This document shows, one piece after another, positions 1 to 15,900 of a stretch of DNA of 64,000 nt; the stretch's first letter is position 1, and every line of letters starts with the position of its first letter. The translations under genes were made by a program, and so were the position numbers. This DNA is from Luidia sarsii. Its lineage: Eukaryota > Echinodermata > Asteroidea > Paxillosida > Luidiidae. The stretch is taken from assembly GCA_949987565.1 (NCBI GenBank), contig OX465102.1, positions 10,298,212 to 10,362,211 on the forward strand, given 5' to 3'. The notes under the pieces were generated by a model, which saw nothing but the letters and a program-made list of their open reading frames with translations, had not been told where the DNA came from and ran no database searches.

Positions 1-602
1 AACTGTTGCTTTATTCTCCTTATTAGCAGTCCCCCCCCCCCCCACCAAAAAAAAAAAAAAGTACAGTAAACATTTTTCCAGTACGTATCCGTACGACCGA
101 AAGGGACATCAGATTTTGTTCAAGGTGATCGTCATGCCGACGTAAATGTACTGATGGTTTGTCTCCCCTCATGAATATTAATCTGAAGACCCATTGGCTC
201 TGGCCGGACATGTATTTGTGACGTCATATGTAAGCATCGAGTTGCTGAAAACCGCCTGGGATATCGTCTTTTTTTAATGTAATAACGTATTCTTAATAGA
301 TCAACAAAAAATATTTTCGTTTTGGCGTATACTTTTAAAAAAGCGACCTGGGATAGTTGTTTTAATTTTTTTTCGTTGATAAATGAGGAGTTTAAGGGGG
401 GGATAAACAATTGGTAACTATGGCTAAAAGTTAGATGCATTTGCTACATATAAGTTTCCGGCAATCACAGTATGTATTGAATAGAAATCCAGGTCACTAC
501 CTTGACTTCCGCTTACGCACCAGATATCGCGATAATATCGAATATCGCGATATATTCCTGACGATATATCGAAACCAAAAATTCCGGATATCGAACAACC
601 TT
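1..602. other. Non-coding stretch with poly-C/poly-A and CGATAT-rich relic
   Basis: There is a poly-C run followed by poly-A at 31-60. From 522 to 595 the sequence is a string of CGATAT/ATATCG words like those inside the hAT-like element at 16721-18030, so it is probably a scrap of a related element. No gene seen. Confidence 0.5.
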
Positions 603-1275
603 ACCTGTATGTTAAACCACAGTGCTTATGATTGGTGCCTTAGTGCCAGCAAAGATAGTTGACTATTTGGGAAGGCCCCCACCTAAGTGGGCTGGATAGC
701 TCAAGTGATAGAGCTCTGGTACCTGTATGTTAAACCACAGTGCTTATGCCTGGTGCCTAAGTGCCAGCAAAGATAGTTGACTATTTGGGAAGGCCCGCAC
801 CTAAGTGGGCTGGATAGCTCAGGTGATAGAGCTCTGGTACCTGTATGTTAAACCACAGTACTTATGCCTGGTGCCTTTGTGCCAGCAAAGATAGTTGACT
901 ATTTGGGAAGGCCCCCACCTAAGTGGGCTGGATAGCTCAGGTGATAGAGCTCTGGTACCTGTATGTTAAACCACAGTGCTTATGCCTGGTGCCTTTGTGC
1001 CAGCAAAGATAGTTGACTATTTTGGGAAGGCCCCCACCTAAGTGGGCTGGATAGCTCAGGTGATAGAGCTCTGGTACCTGTATGTTAAACCACAGTGCTT
1101 ATGCCTGGTGCCTTAGTGCTAGCAAAGATAGTTGACTATTTTGGGAAGGCCCCCACCTAAGGGGCTGGATAGCTCTGATGGTAGAGCTCTGGTATGTTAA
1201 TCCACTGTACTTCTGCCTGGTGCCTTCACCCCAGCAAAGGTACATATAGTTGACTATTTGGGAAGGCCCAAATAT
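603..1275 (+). repeat. 118-bp tandem array derived from a tRNA-Lys SINE head
   Basis: Units begin ACCTGTATGTTAAACCACAG at 603, 721, 839, 957 and 1076, a spacing of 118-119 bp, with a sixth diverged partial copy to about 1275. Each unit contains GGGCTGGATAGCTCAGG (tRNA-like box A region) and GTTGACTATTTGGGAAGGCC. Both belong to the dispersed SINE seen at 6275, 25660, 43120 and 49200. The box B part is absent from the unit. Confidence 0.9.
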
Positions 1276-1652
1276 GAGTGAATTTGATGTCACTCATCTT
1301 TTTTTGATGCAGATTGCGCTCCGAGATTCTCTTCTGAAGAAGCAGAAACGCCGATGAGGGGCCCACCCCATCCCATCCCATCCCATCCGATGATGGGGAT
1401 CACGTTCTGGGCTGAGATGAAAAATTGCTGCTCGGAGCTCATCAAGCCAGGCCCCACGTGGCAGCTGAGCTCCTTTTGCTACAGCGATCCCTGCTGCTCA
1501 ACTCTTTGGCAATCCAGGGCCCAACCTTGTTGTGGTCCCCAGTGGCAGTGGCCGCTACAAACCCAATGCTGGGCCGCCAGAGTGGGTGGATTCACTAGCC
1601 GCACTGGCCAGCCCCAAATCTCACTGTGGGAAGCACTAGGTCCACTGTGCAG

Positions 1653-1988
1653 CAACGATCGTTGTAGCAATGAGTTCCTTTTACAAATACTGCCCTCTGT
1701 GTCGGAGAAAAATGTCACTCCCATGTTTTTTTTCCTCGTGGCACGATTGACGGATTGAGCCAAAACTGATGTATACATTGAGCATGACTAAAGTATGGAA
1801 GCGATTCATTGGCCTTCGCAAATGGTGTACCATATCGATACTTGGTCATACTCAATGTATATCGTACATACATTTTGGCTCAATCCCTCAACCACGTCAT
1901 GAGAAAGAAATGTGGGAGTGAATTTTTTTCTCAGATAAAGAGGGCGGTATTTGTAAAAGGAACTCGTTGTTTCCTGGAGCGATCGTTG
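1653..1988. mobile_element. Fold-back (MITE-like) element with ~150-bp inverted arms
   Basis: The left arm (from CAACGATCGTTG at 1653) and the right arm (ending GCGATCGTTG at about 1988) are imperfect reverse complements. They share GAGTTCCTTTTACAAATAC, GGATTGAGCCAAAA and ATACATTGAG-type blocks. The central loop is about 40 bp. Short ORFs here are incidental. Confidence 0.7.
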
Positions 1989-2650
1989 GAAATTCAACAA
2001 GTTTCCTCTTGTCTTGAAAACGGCGGCAGATTTTTCGGGGACTAGAATTTCACGGAATGTCTGAAACCATTAAAAACTTCCTGATGAGTAAGTAATTTCT
2101 CAAATTTGGAATGTCCAGAAATTAGGCACTCTGCAAATGGTGCACCTCCCCTCTCTAAACCCACTTCTTTAGAGGTCTGGGCTAGCAAGAGATTCATACA
2201 TCCACCTTAAAAACAATTGCATCACTTTTCCGGCACTTGTTAAGAAAATGAACATTGCAACCCACAGATGTATTTTTGGATGAAAGGATGTCTTAGTCTG
2301 CAATTCTTTTAATTGCAATTTGCAAATTTTTATCATTTTGATTTTATGGGGTTACATTTTGTCCTCGCCTTAAAGAAATGTAGCTCTTTTTGTTAGGGTT
2401 TGCCCTGCTTGACCTATGATTAGCTATGTATACTCAATTATGCTCTTACATGTAGCTATGCATGCTTTGCCTGATTGCCTGCTGCACACAAATACAGGCA
2501 ATCGGGCATAGCACTGAGCACCCAGTGCTAATCCTAAGCCGAGTAGGCCAAACCCACATTGAACGCATCCTCATGGAAGCAAAAATCACATTCTATCTAA
2601 TTATATTCTATTATTATATTTTGTCATGCATTCAATTAAAATCCAACACC
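1989..2650. other. Intergenic stretch, partial SINE only
   Basis: Nothing gene-like is seen. Positions about 2395-2540 hold fragments (TTTGCCCTGCTTGA, GCACTGAGCACCCAGTGC) of the tRNA-Ser-type SINE found elsewhere in the window. Confidence 0.4.
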
Positions 2651-2790
2651 TTGGCAAAGACTACTGGTATTTGGGAAGGTCGCCATCTAAGGGCTGGATA
2701 GCTCGGATGGTAATAGAGCGCTGGTATACAAAACCAGAGGTATCGGGTTAAAGTCCTGCTCTAGTCAAATTTTCTTTGCCAATTTTTCAA
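2651..2790 (+). mobile_element. tRNA-Lys-derived SINE copy
   Basis: GGGCTGGATAGCTCGGATGG is a box A-like tRNA 5' half. GGGTTAAAGTCC is a decayed box B. The copy ends AGTCAAATTTTCTTTGCC, the tail common to this SINE family. The 5' half resembles tRNA-Lys (GGATAGCTCAGTCGGTAGAGC). Confidence 0.75.
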
Positions 2791-3201
2791 ACTTAAAGTC
2801 ATTAAACGAATGCCATGTATTGTAAATGGTGGAATTACCAGGTAGTCTTCGGGTCAATTGCAACGCCAAGCAATAATTTATTTGTGGTCCTTGTGTTTAT
2901 CTATGTGCCGTGTCTTGCCCGTATAGGTTTGAGATTAATGGGTGTGCATCATTGATCATTGTCGCCCTCCTTGGTTCAAAGGTTGCCTATGGCCGTTTAC
3001 GAAACGAAGGCTTAGGCTTTGGCTTTGGTCGTATTTCTCTTCTTCTCTAGAAACAAGTGTTTGGCCCAAGTTTCTTGGGGAATACTCTGTACTTAACAAG
3101 TCGACAAACCTTCAAGATCACACCGATAGAGGTCTTAAGTCTGGACTACATGTAGGATCGCCAGATTTGGCTTTATTTTATTTTTGACGATAGTTACAAT
3201 T

Positions 3202-3582
3202 AGGGCCGTTCCCACTACTAAAATATTTGAATCGCGATTTGAAACTCGATTCAAAAAGTTTTTTTTTGTCGTGTCCACACAGGCCTAAAAATCGTGACCT
3301 GCTTGCAGTTAGCAGTTGTGGTCAAATGATGGGTGAGACCTTGAGGGTGGCCCACGCAGGGAGACATAATCAAGCACAGCACTTCCTGTCAATCTAAGCA
3401 CGAGCAGTGCATTGTGGGATTTTAAAAATCAGTGCGATTCAGCGGAGCGTTCCCACAACGACGGCATAGCAAATAAATGCAATTAAACAAAAAAAAGTCT
3501 AACTCTTACTCGAGTCCGAATTGCGATTCAAATCAAATCCCACTAATGATTGCGTTTATTGTGTCCACACCACGGCCCTTCT
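3202..3582. mobile_element. MITE-like element with AGGGCCGT terminal inverted repeats
   Basis: The left end AGGGCCGTTCCCAC and the right end GTGTCCACACCACGGCCCT are inverted. Subterminal ATTTGAATCGCGATT and AATTGCGATTCAAAT blocks are also inverted. A partial relative lies at 23400-23490. No clear target-site duplication was found. Confidence 0.55.
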
Positions 3583-4600
3583 GTGGATGGGCATGGCCGG
3601 CTGTTTATGGATCACAAATTGGATACGACTGAAAGGAAATCATCTCATTGCATGGGGGGGGTGGTGTGTTGTGGTTTATTGGCCTTATACTACCACACGC
3701 AGCACTGAACAGACAGTGCTTGACTGTCTATGTACCACAAAAAAACACAAACCCTGTTGCGATATGTTGTGTATGGGCCTTATGCTAACCATACTGCACT
3801 CATGGGTGCAGAGCCAAATACCACACATTACCATAAGCATTTGTGTTTGTGTAGAGGACTGTATACCAGAACATACCACAATGCCCAGGTTAGGGCTAAA
3901 AATGACAAGTTTTGGAGACAAATACCGGAGGTGGGCTCGTCAAAGAAGTGGGGGAAAGTTTTGCATGTGGCAGTCATGTGTACTGGAAAGTGGCCCGGAG
4001 CGAAACACATGACAATCAGACAATACCTCATGAGAACAGAGGAACGGAAATTTAACATGTGCTAATACTCGAACCAAAGATCTCTGGATCAACACTCTTG
4101 ATCACCTGAGCTATCCCGCCAAAACAAACTTTACGCTCACAGCAACAAAAGACCAGCAAACAGAAACAATGAGAAAGATTGAATGATGACATGTTTTTAT
4201 TGACATTCACATACAGTGCAGTTAAGTGAAACAGCGAGGGATGCCAATTTCAAACCATTTGCCAATTTCAAATGTGCACCAATTTTTCCCAACATGATGC
4301 TACTTCAAATAATTATTCAAACAGATTTCATAAAAAAAAAAACAATTCAAAAGATTCATCGGGCTCGACGTTTCCTGTCCTGCCAGTTTTTTCTCGTCAT
4401 TGGCAGAAATTTAAGAGAAGTCCTGCTGTGATTGAAACAGCACACGCTCATTAATTTTGGTCAAAGTTAGTAAGCACCTTAAAACATTTTTGTCTTAATT
4501 AATATCTTGATAATTATGATAACATGACATACACAAAGTGTTTTCTTTACCATAAGACGTGATATGTTTTGCTAAAAAACAAACCAAGAAAAAAAATCAA
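3583..4600. other. Intergenic, one SINE fragment on the minus strand
   Basis: No supported gene. At 4067-4125 the minus strand reads like the box A to box B part of the tRNA-Lys SINE (GAACCAAAGATCTCTGGAT ... GAGCTATCCCGCC on the plus strand). Confidence 0.4.
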
Positions 4601-4602
4601 CC

Positions 4603-4770
4603 ATTAGGAGGGCCTGACGTTTCGATCCTAGCAGGACCTTTCTCAAAGGCAGAATTCTGCCTTTGAGAAAGGTCCTGCTAGGATCGAAACGTCAGGCCCT
4701 CCCCTAATTCTTGATATTCGCATTTCGGTTATTTAATCAGTAAGCAGTTCGCAACATTTTTGCATATTAC
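4603..4770. mobile_element. Fold-back MITE, GGACCTTTCTCAAAGGC family, near-perfect hairpin
   Basis: 4603-4708 is an almost perfect palindrome centred on GCAGAATTCTGC, with arms of about 53 bp from ATTAGGAGGGCCTGACG to its reverse complement. A tail (ATCAGTAAGCAGTTCGCAAC to CATATTAC, ending about 4770) is shared with the copy at 18305-18444. Partial relatives lie at 19838-19925, 23252-23292, 25060-25175, 35103-35140 and 49150-49190. Confidence 0.85.
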
Positions 4771-4799
4771 CCCAAGAAACAAAATTCCATTTGATGTAA

Positions 4800-5528
4800 A
4801 TTCTGGAAGTAGTGAAAACACAAAACAGTGAGAGAAGGCAAGAAAAAGACGGTGGAAATGAGATTGTGGCTCTCGTTTACAGACAAAGTAGAAAGTGGCA
4901 ACTTTCAGAGACGACCGTCAACCAAATCACCATGAGCTGGTCTGCTACATGTGTTCCTGTCTGTTGGCCCATTCACTTCACCTACTGGCAATGCAACGTA
5001 CATGCACCATACCCTGTTCAGCTTGGACAGTGGGTCTCTCTCAGTGTACTGCAGTGCTAGCATTCGGATTTGGTTGTCCTGACCGGCAGAAACAAAGGAC
5101 CTAGCTCCAATCTCAGCAAGAAGCAGTCAGCACATAACTGCCAGCTGTTCCTATTGTGGAGGAATCGTTCCTCTCTTTTTTTGGTAAAAATTTATCACTT
5201 TTTTTCTTCTTGACAACAGATTCCAATATTTGGCTTGGAAGTACTCATGTATTCCTATGTAGTTTGCTCTGTTATTATTTTTTAGCAGAATTATTCCTAA
5301 TTTTCTTTAAGATAGGCTGGCAGCCATGGGTCAGGTCAATGGGCAGCACAATCACACCTGACCCTTGACCTTTCAAGCACACACAAAAAAGTACACTGCC
5401 TTCCCCCCTCCAACCTCATCGATCCTATTCAAGTTGCACTCCTATTGCGTTCGTATCTGCTGCACTGAGCAACTCCGACGGGCTGCATACAGATAACTGC
5501 ATGTTAGCGACCAGATTCTTTTTCGATA
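4800..5528. other. Downstream flank of YIPF5, no feature identified
   Basis: This is AT-rich sequence with poly-T runs. It may include part of the YIPF5 3'UTR on the minus strand, but I saw no clear polyadenylation signal that would fix it. Confidence 0.3.
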
Positions 5529-5850
5529 AGATGTGAAGGTTTTGCACGGTGGAAGTACCAAGTGGAAGGCTTGCTGTGACACAGAGTAAAACATCTCTTT
5601 TGAGACGGAGTGAGCCACATCAAGTAGGGCAAACCCTTGTCTCCTCGACCCAAAATCGTTTGACATCTAGTCTGGAGAGTGGCCGGGTAGTGCCGCAGCC
5701 ACTGTACCTACTGTATGGCGTTTGTGTAACTGCGCTGCTAATCAGCTGGGATCTCGGTAGAGTGTAGGGTCATCGGCTCTCAAGCCACACTCTCCGCCTC
5801 ACAAAAGAGATGATTGACAAGGTGTCACCGCAAACCTTCCACTGAATTTC
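5529..5850. mobile_element. Fold-back element, GGTTTGCGGTGACACCATGT family
   Basis: The left arm AAGTGGAAGGCTTGCTGTGACAC and the right arm GTGTCACCGCAAACCTTCCACT are inverted, with inner AGACGGAGTG/CACTCTCCG and AACATCTCTTTTG/CAAAAGAGATG pairs. The loop is unusually long (about 150 bp). Other copies lie at 20120-20345, 24592-24795, 35280-35575, 47265-47465 and 61048-61320. Confidence 0.75.
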
Positions 5851-5896
5851 TTCCCCCTTTTTTTTTTTTGGAAAGGGATGATGCTGGCTTTCGTAT

Positions 5897-11068
<5,172 letters not shown>

Positions 11069-12555
11069 TTCGCCGTTACTTGACGCTGCCACTGTCAGTG
11101 TCACTGTGTCAGCGTGTCGCTGTGGCCCCAACACGCACTTGTATGTGTACGTGGACGTGGTACGTGTTTTGGTTTTCGTGAAGCAATTCGTCGCTGGTTC
11201 TCCGACACTGTCGTGGACGATGGGCTCCCGAGAGCGCGGACACCAGCGTGATGTTCAGCGGGACACGTTTGAGAAGCCCCTTAACTCGCCCCCAACTAGT
11301 TCAACTCCATGTAATGGTTCAACCGGTTTAGGGAGATCGAGAGTGCAAAATAATGATCTATCTTCTTCTGCAACTTTAGCAGCATATGTTGGGATCGAAG
11401 TCACTTTATCGTTCAATTCTCCATGATCAAATTACAGTAGACATTTTCAAACGTTTTATTTTACTGTCTTTGGAACTGTTCATATTAGAGTACTGGCGTT
11501 TGATTTTCATTAATTTCATACAGTAACTAAAAATATGAAATAGCAGTTTGCAGTTGCACTTTGCATTTATTTTTGCAACATATGGATTTGTAAAAGAACT
11601 TTCAGCACCCGAGACCAACTTATTTAGTGCTATGTGGAATAACCTAAAACCCTTAAAACTCGTGGTGCTTCCCATGTTTAATGCTTCTCATTTGATCACT
11701 GCCTCGAATACACATGGAAATTGAAATGCCTTTTCTGTGTCAAGATTTTAGTACAAAGTGGCTTGAATATAGACTAGGAGATGTCCACCCATTATAGCCA
11801 CGGCTGTCAGCGGCGGATCGGCATCTCCCTTTTTACAATGGGCTAGGGAGTAGCCCAGTTTCCCACAATGCAACAATCTTCCTCTTTAGGTCGGGCCGTG
11901 ACCAAGGTATAGAAATATTTGACATTGATCCCGAAAATCCTAAAATTCCCACCGATTTTCAATCCATCCGTTCATATAAATCATAAAAATTCCTATAATA
12001 AAGGTCTTCCAGTCATCTTATAGTGTTAATTTTTCATATTTTTGCCCAATGATGCCGCAAGTATCAACTGCAAATACAATGAGCGATGTTCATTTTCGTT
12101 TACGTTGTGTGTAGACACATGAAGCCCTACTGCTTCTATTGCCGACATTTATGTAGCACAGCAAGTTAGCATTTCTTGTTTAACTTTACTGTACTATTTC
12201 TTACTACCTTAGCTTATGTTTTAGTCTATGTTTGCGTTCATAAGAAGCGTGCGTGCTTCTTGAGAACAAATTTGGTACTCTTCAGAGTTGAACTCTGACT
12301 CTGAGCAGTCTGGAAGAAACTGAGTGTGAAACGATGGAAGCCACGTTTTCAATATGATTCACAATTCAAGAAGTCTGCCGCTCGGACATATTCAGTGTTT
12401 TTATGATGTTTATATAATTGTCAAGTGCAAGTAGCCTACGTCTATAGTCATACTGTCATAGTTAATAAAGCTGTTTGTTTGTAATTTGTGTCACTTGTTG
12501 ATTGTTCAAATTCGATTTTAATAAGATTAGAAACCAGTTATTCAACTTATTGAGT
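11069..12555. promoter_or_regulatory. Intergenic region between divergent YIPF5 and RPL9
   Basis: The two start codons are 1.9 kb apart and point away from each other. 11070-11300 is GC-richer and is probably the YIPF5 promoter and leader. The rest is AT-rich. No TATA box or initiator could be chosen with confidence. An AATAAA at about 12463 belongs to no gene I can see. Confidence 0.35.
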
Positions 12556-12836
12556 TAATATTTTGCACCGGCATTCTTTCTTGCAAATGCTATTTTGCCG
12601 TTCCCAACTCTGACCAGTTAACAATTTTCATTACGTTATGTCAGCTGGTGCAGGCATAAATATTACTCCTCAGCAGGAATGACCTCTGGAAAAATAATGT
12701 TTAGAACAAGAACTTGAACAGTTTAAGAAGGCTGGCATGACGTTTTGATAATTGACCAATCACTGAATCAGAGTAGGGAATGGCAAAATAGCATTTGCAA
12801 GAAGAATGGCCAGCCCATGTTGGCAAAATAATACGC
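12556..12836. mobile_element. Fold-back MITE just upstream of RPL9
   Basis: The left arm (TTCTTGCAAATGCTATTTTG then CCGTTCCCAACTCTGA) is inverted at the right end (TCAGAGTAGGGAATGGCAAA then ATAGCATTTGCAAGAAGAAT), with about 60 bp per arm. It ends 140 bp before the RPL9 start codon, so it may lie within the promoter. Confidence 0.75.
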
Positions 12837-12972
12837 TGCCGCTAAGCAATGGTTATGCCTAGATATTTCCATCTTGCTGACATAACTTCCGGCATTTCTG
12901 ATGAAACGTGCCTTCCTGTCACACAACTAATTCCAATGGTACTTTGTCTGAATTTGATCCGTAGCTGCAGTC

Positions 12973-15900
12973 ATGAGGACCATACTGTCATCCAGATACG
13001 TGGAGGTGCCGGAGAATGGTGAGCAAGATTGAATTGTGTCTGCGTTTCTTCTGAGCGAAGATTTGGTTGACACTGTGTTGATCATATTTGAGGATGCAAC
13101 TTTGTGTTTACATCCGGGAACTTGGGTCACAGACGGTGAAAACGACGAGATGACACTCTCTGACGCGCTATTCATTTGCACGCGTTTCTATACAAGGTGA
13201 ATCGGGGATCCACGTGAAGTCCAGTTTATTCACAGCGCTAAGCCACTTTTTTCTTTTCTTTCTGGAAGGGAACTTGAAGAAAAATAACTTCTGACCCCTT
13301 TTCAAGTTAAAGTTTTCTAAGACCCAGTTTCACAGGTCTTCAGTATTATTCTGTGGAAAAAATTATATGTGACACCTGTAGAAATGCATTCGAATAAATA
13401 GCGCTTCATGTCATTGTTTTCACCACGCTGTTAGTTTAACCTTTGGTTAGAAAGTTCCCAGATGTAAACTCAAATTCACGTCCTCAAATTGATTTGGGAA
13501 GATGGGGCTTTGGAAAGTGGAAACCGTAAAACCTAGCCATTGACAAAACTTGCCAGTGTGATGCAATTGAGAGTTGATGAAGGTGGTGATTGTGAGGATT
13601 CTAGTGGTTGTGTCAGTGATGGTCGCACTGATGGTGAGCATATTGCTGATGAGAATAATAATGATGAAATCACACCAGGTCACTTGTAGAACCTCAGGTT
13701 GCTTTTGTGTACCAAGTCCAGCGTCCAAGCTTCCAAGATCGCGTCAACACATGATAGTGGTGTCAACACGGCATCGACACAGCATCAACACACCACATTG
13801 CATTCCAAATTACAAAAAAACTGTAGCAGACTTTTTATTATCAATTGGCTGAAATGATACTTTGGCTTGAAAAAGATTGATGAGGGATCTAGAAATTGCC
13901 GTTGCAATTTTATTTTAAGAAATGCTCTCTCTAAAGCTCCTTAATCGGCAGCCATCTTGCCTCAAAGTGCTACTGCCCTATAGGGACCATTTTTGTTTTG
14001 ACCAATTTTGGAAAAGTAACCATCGTATCGGTTACTTTGACCAAAATAAGTCCAGTGGAAATGGGCTATTGGCTGGCCAATTCTCACCTTCTTGTTTCTC
14101 TTTTGTTTGCAGTGGAGATCACCATAAAGGCCCGCATTGTCACCGTCAAGGGGCCGCGCGGCACGCTGCAGCGCAACTTCAAGCACCTGGCTGTGGAGCT
14201 GCTGCGTGTGGGCAAGAAGAAGATCCGGGTCAACAAGTGGTTCGGCTCCCGCAAGGAGCTGTCATGCGTCCGCACCATCTGCACCCACATTGAGAACATG
14301 ATCAAGGGAGTCACACTGGTCAGTGGCAGTGTTGTTTGTTTGTTTTCCTTATTGCTTTCTCCGTCTTCATATAGTTTTCAAAATAGTTTTCAAAATTATA
14401 AATGAACAGCTGAGGTGCTCTTTCAATTGCACTGCACATAGGGGGGGGGGCAAAGTCAAATGGTTGCTGCTCGTTCTTCTATGAAGGCATGGCCCAAGGA
14501 TGTTTGATATTGTGAAAGAAACAACTGAGGTTAAAGGCCCTTATACAACGTTGGTAAAGGTCAAAAGATTGCCACAGTTTGTGTGTTAAACCATAGAACA
14601 TTCCAAAAAAGCTCAGGCTTTAGTTCTATCATGACCATCTACAAACTGTGCAAAATAGCAGAAATCTGTGGTCATCGATGTTTTCCAATCTTCCCAATGT
14701 TTTATTGGGCCTTTAAGGAAGGGCCAGTCAGTGATGCTCGGCTGGTGGACTAAGCTGGGTGGGTCAAGGAAATGAATTAGGACCAACATTATCCTGACCA
14801 ACTTTTTTTTTCTGGCTTGCCTTTTTACATATCGTGGGCGCTCAGCCAGTTTTCCAAAAATCAATACGCAGCCATCATAATGTAACGCTCACGGCGGACG
14901 GCGTCTGCCGCGTTGCGCCACGGAGAGGGAGAGAGACAGAGAGATGCAGTGGTAAGGGGGAAGAACACTTCCAGTTCGCTTCTCACGGGGTGGTAGCCAG
15001 CGCTCCTGTTGGTTCAGCCAGAGCAGTCGTCAAGGGCCTCGTCCGTCGGCTAGATATCACGTGTTTCGTTAAGTTTTCGGAACTCTAATTGGGGTCTTGA
15101 CAGACAGACAGACATTCAAAGGAAGTCGCAGATACACTCAGGCGGGGAAACAGTGTCTTGCAATTCAACAATTGGAACTTGCGGAACCATTTATTCAATA
15201 CTTCAACTATCAGAAATTCATACGGTTTGGTAATGTACACCTCCAGTGCATCACTGGGACCTATCTACTTATTGCTACTATCGGGTTACTGTGGGCGGAG
15301 CGGTCAGACTGGGGCGTGAATCTCGCGTACTGTTGCTGCCTAAAATAATCGCAAGTGCAAGGACTACCCGAGTCTACTAATGCGCAGTAGGCACCGCGCG
15401 CATGCAGTGCTAGTGCCGTGCACACACAATAGACTGTGCGCACACACGTCGTACGTAGTGCAGCGGCCACGGATCACACGGCCAGGCCGTCTACAGCTCT
15501 CAGTCCCGGCGCAGGGAGAGCCGTCCGTTCGGTCGATCCTCGTGGTTCAGCTACTGAGCCAGTCCCTCCGTTCAGCCAGTCCCTCAGAGGTGTTCCCACA
15601 GGGCTAGTTCTGGAGGCGAACAGAGCCCCGAATCTGCCGTCCCGTTCTCCTTTTATACGTTTTTCGGTGAGCCCAAAAGCGTACGCGCTGTGGCCTAGCT
15701 GGCTCTCGAAGCGCGCCCCGCGCTGCGCAAATGCACACTAGTTCACGCTCTCACTCTGGCTCCATGACGCAGAAAAGTGCAAGTCATTGCTCTTTAAACC
15801 CACTACAACAGTTAATGCCCTTAACTAGTTACAGTATGTCCCTATGGCACTGTAAATCCATAATCTCTTTCAGAAGACAACTACTCTTCAATACATGTAC

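Noticed and set aside
603..1275. Cluster of tRNA genes
   Set aside because: Only the box A half of a tRNA-like sequence is present in each 118-bp unit, with no box B, no acceptor stem and no anticodon arm that pairs.
13574..13852. 92-residue ORF in RPL9 intron 1
   Set aside because: GATG-rich low-complexity sequence between two RPL9 exons, with no domain and no splice signals.
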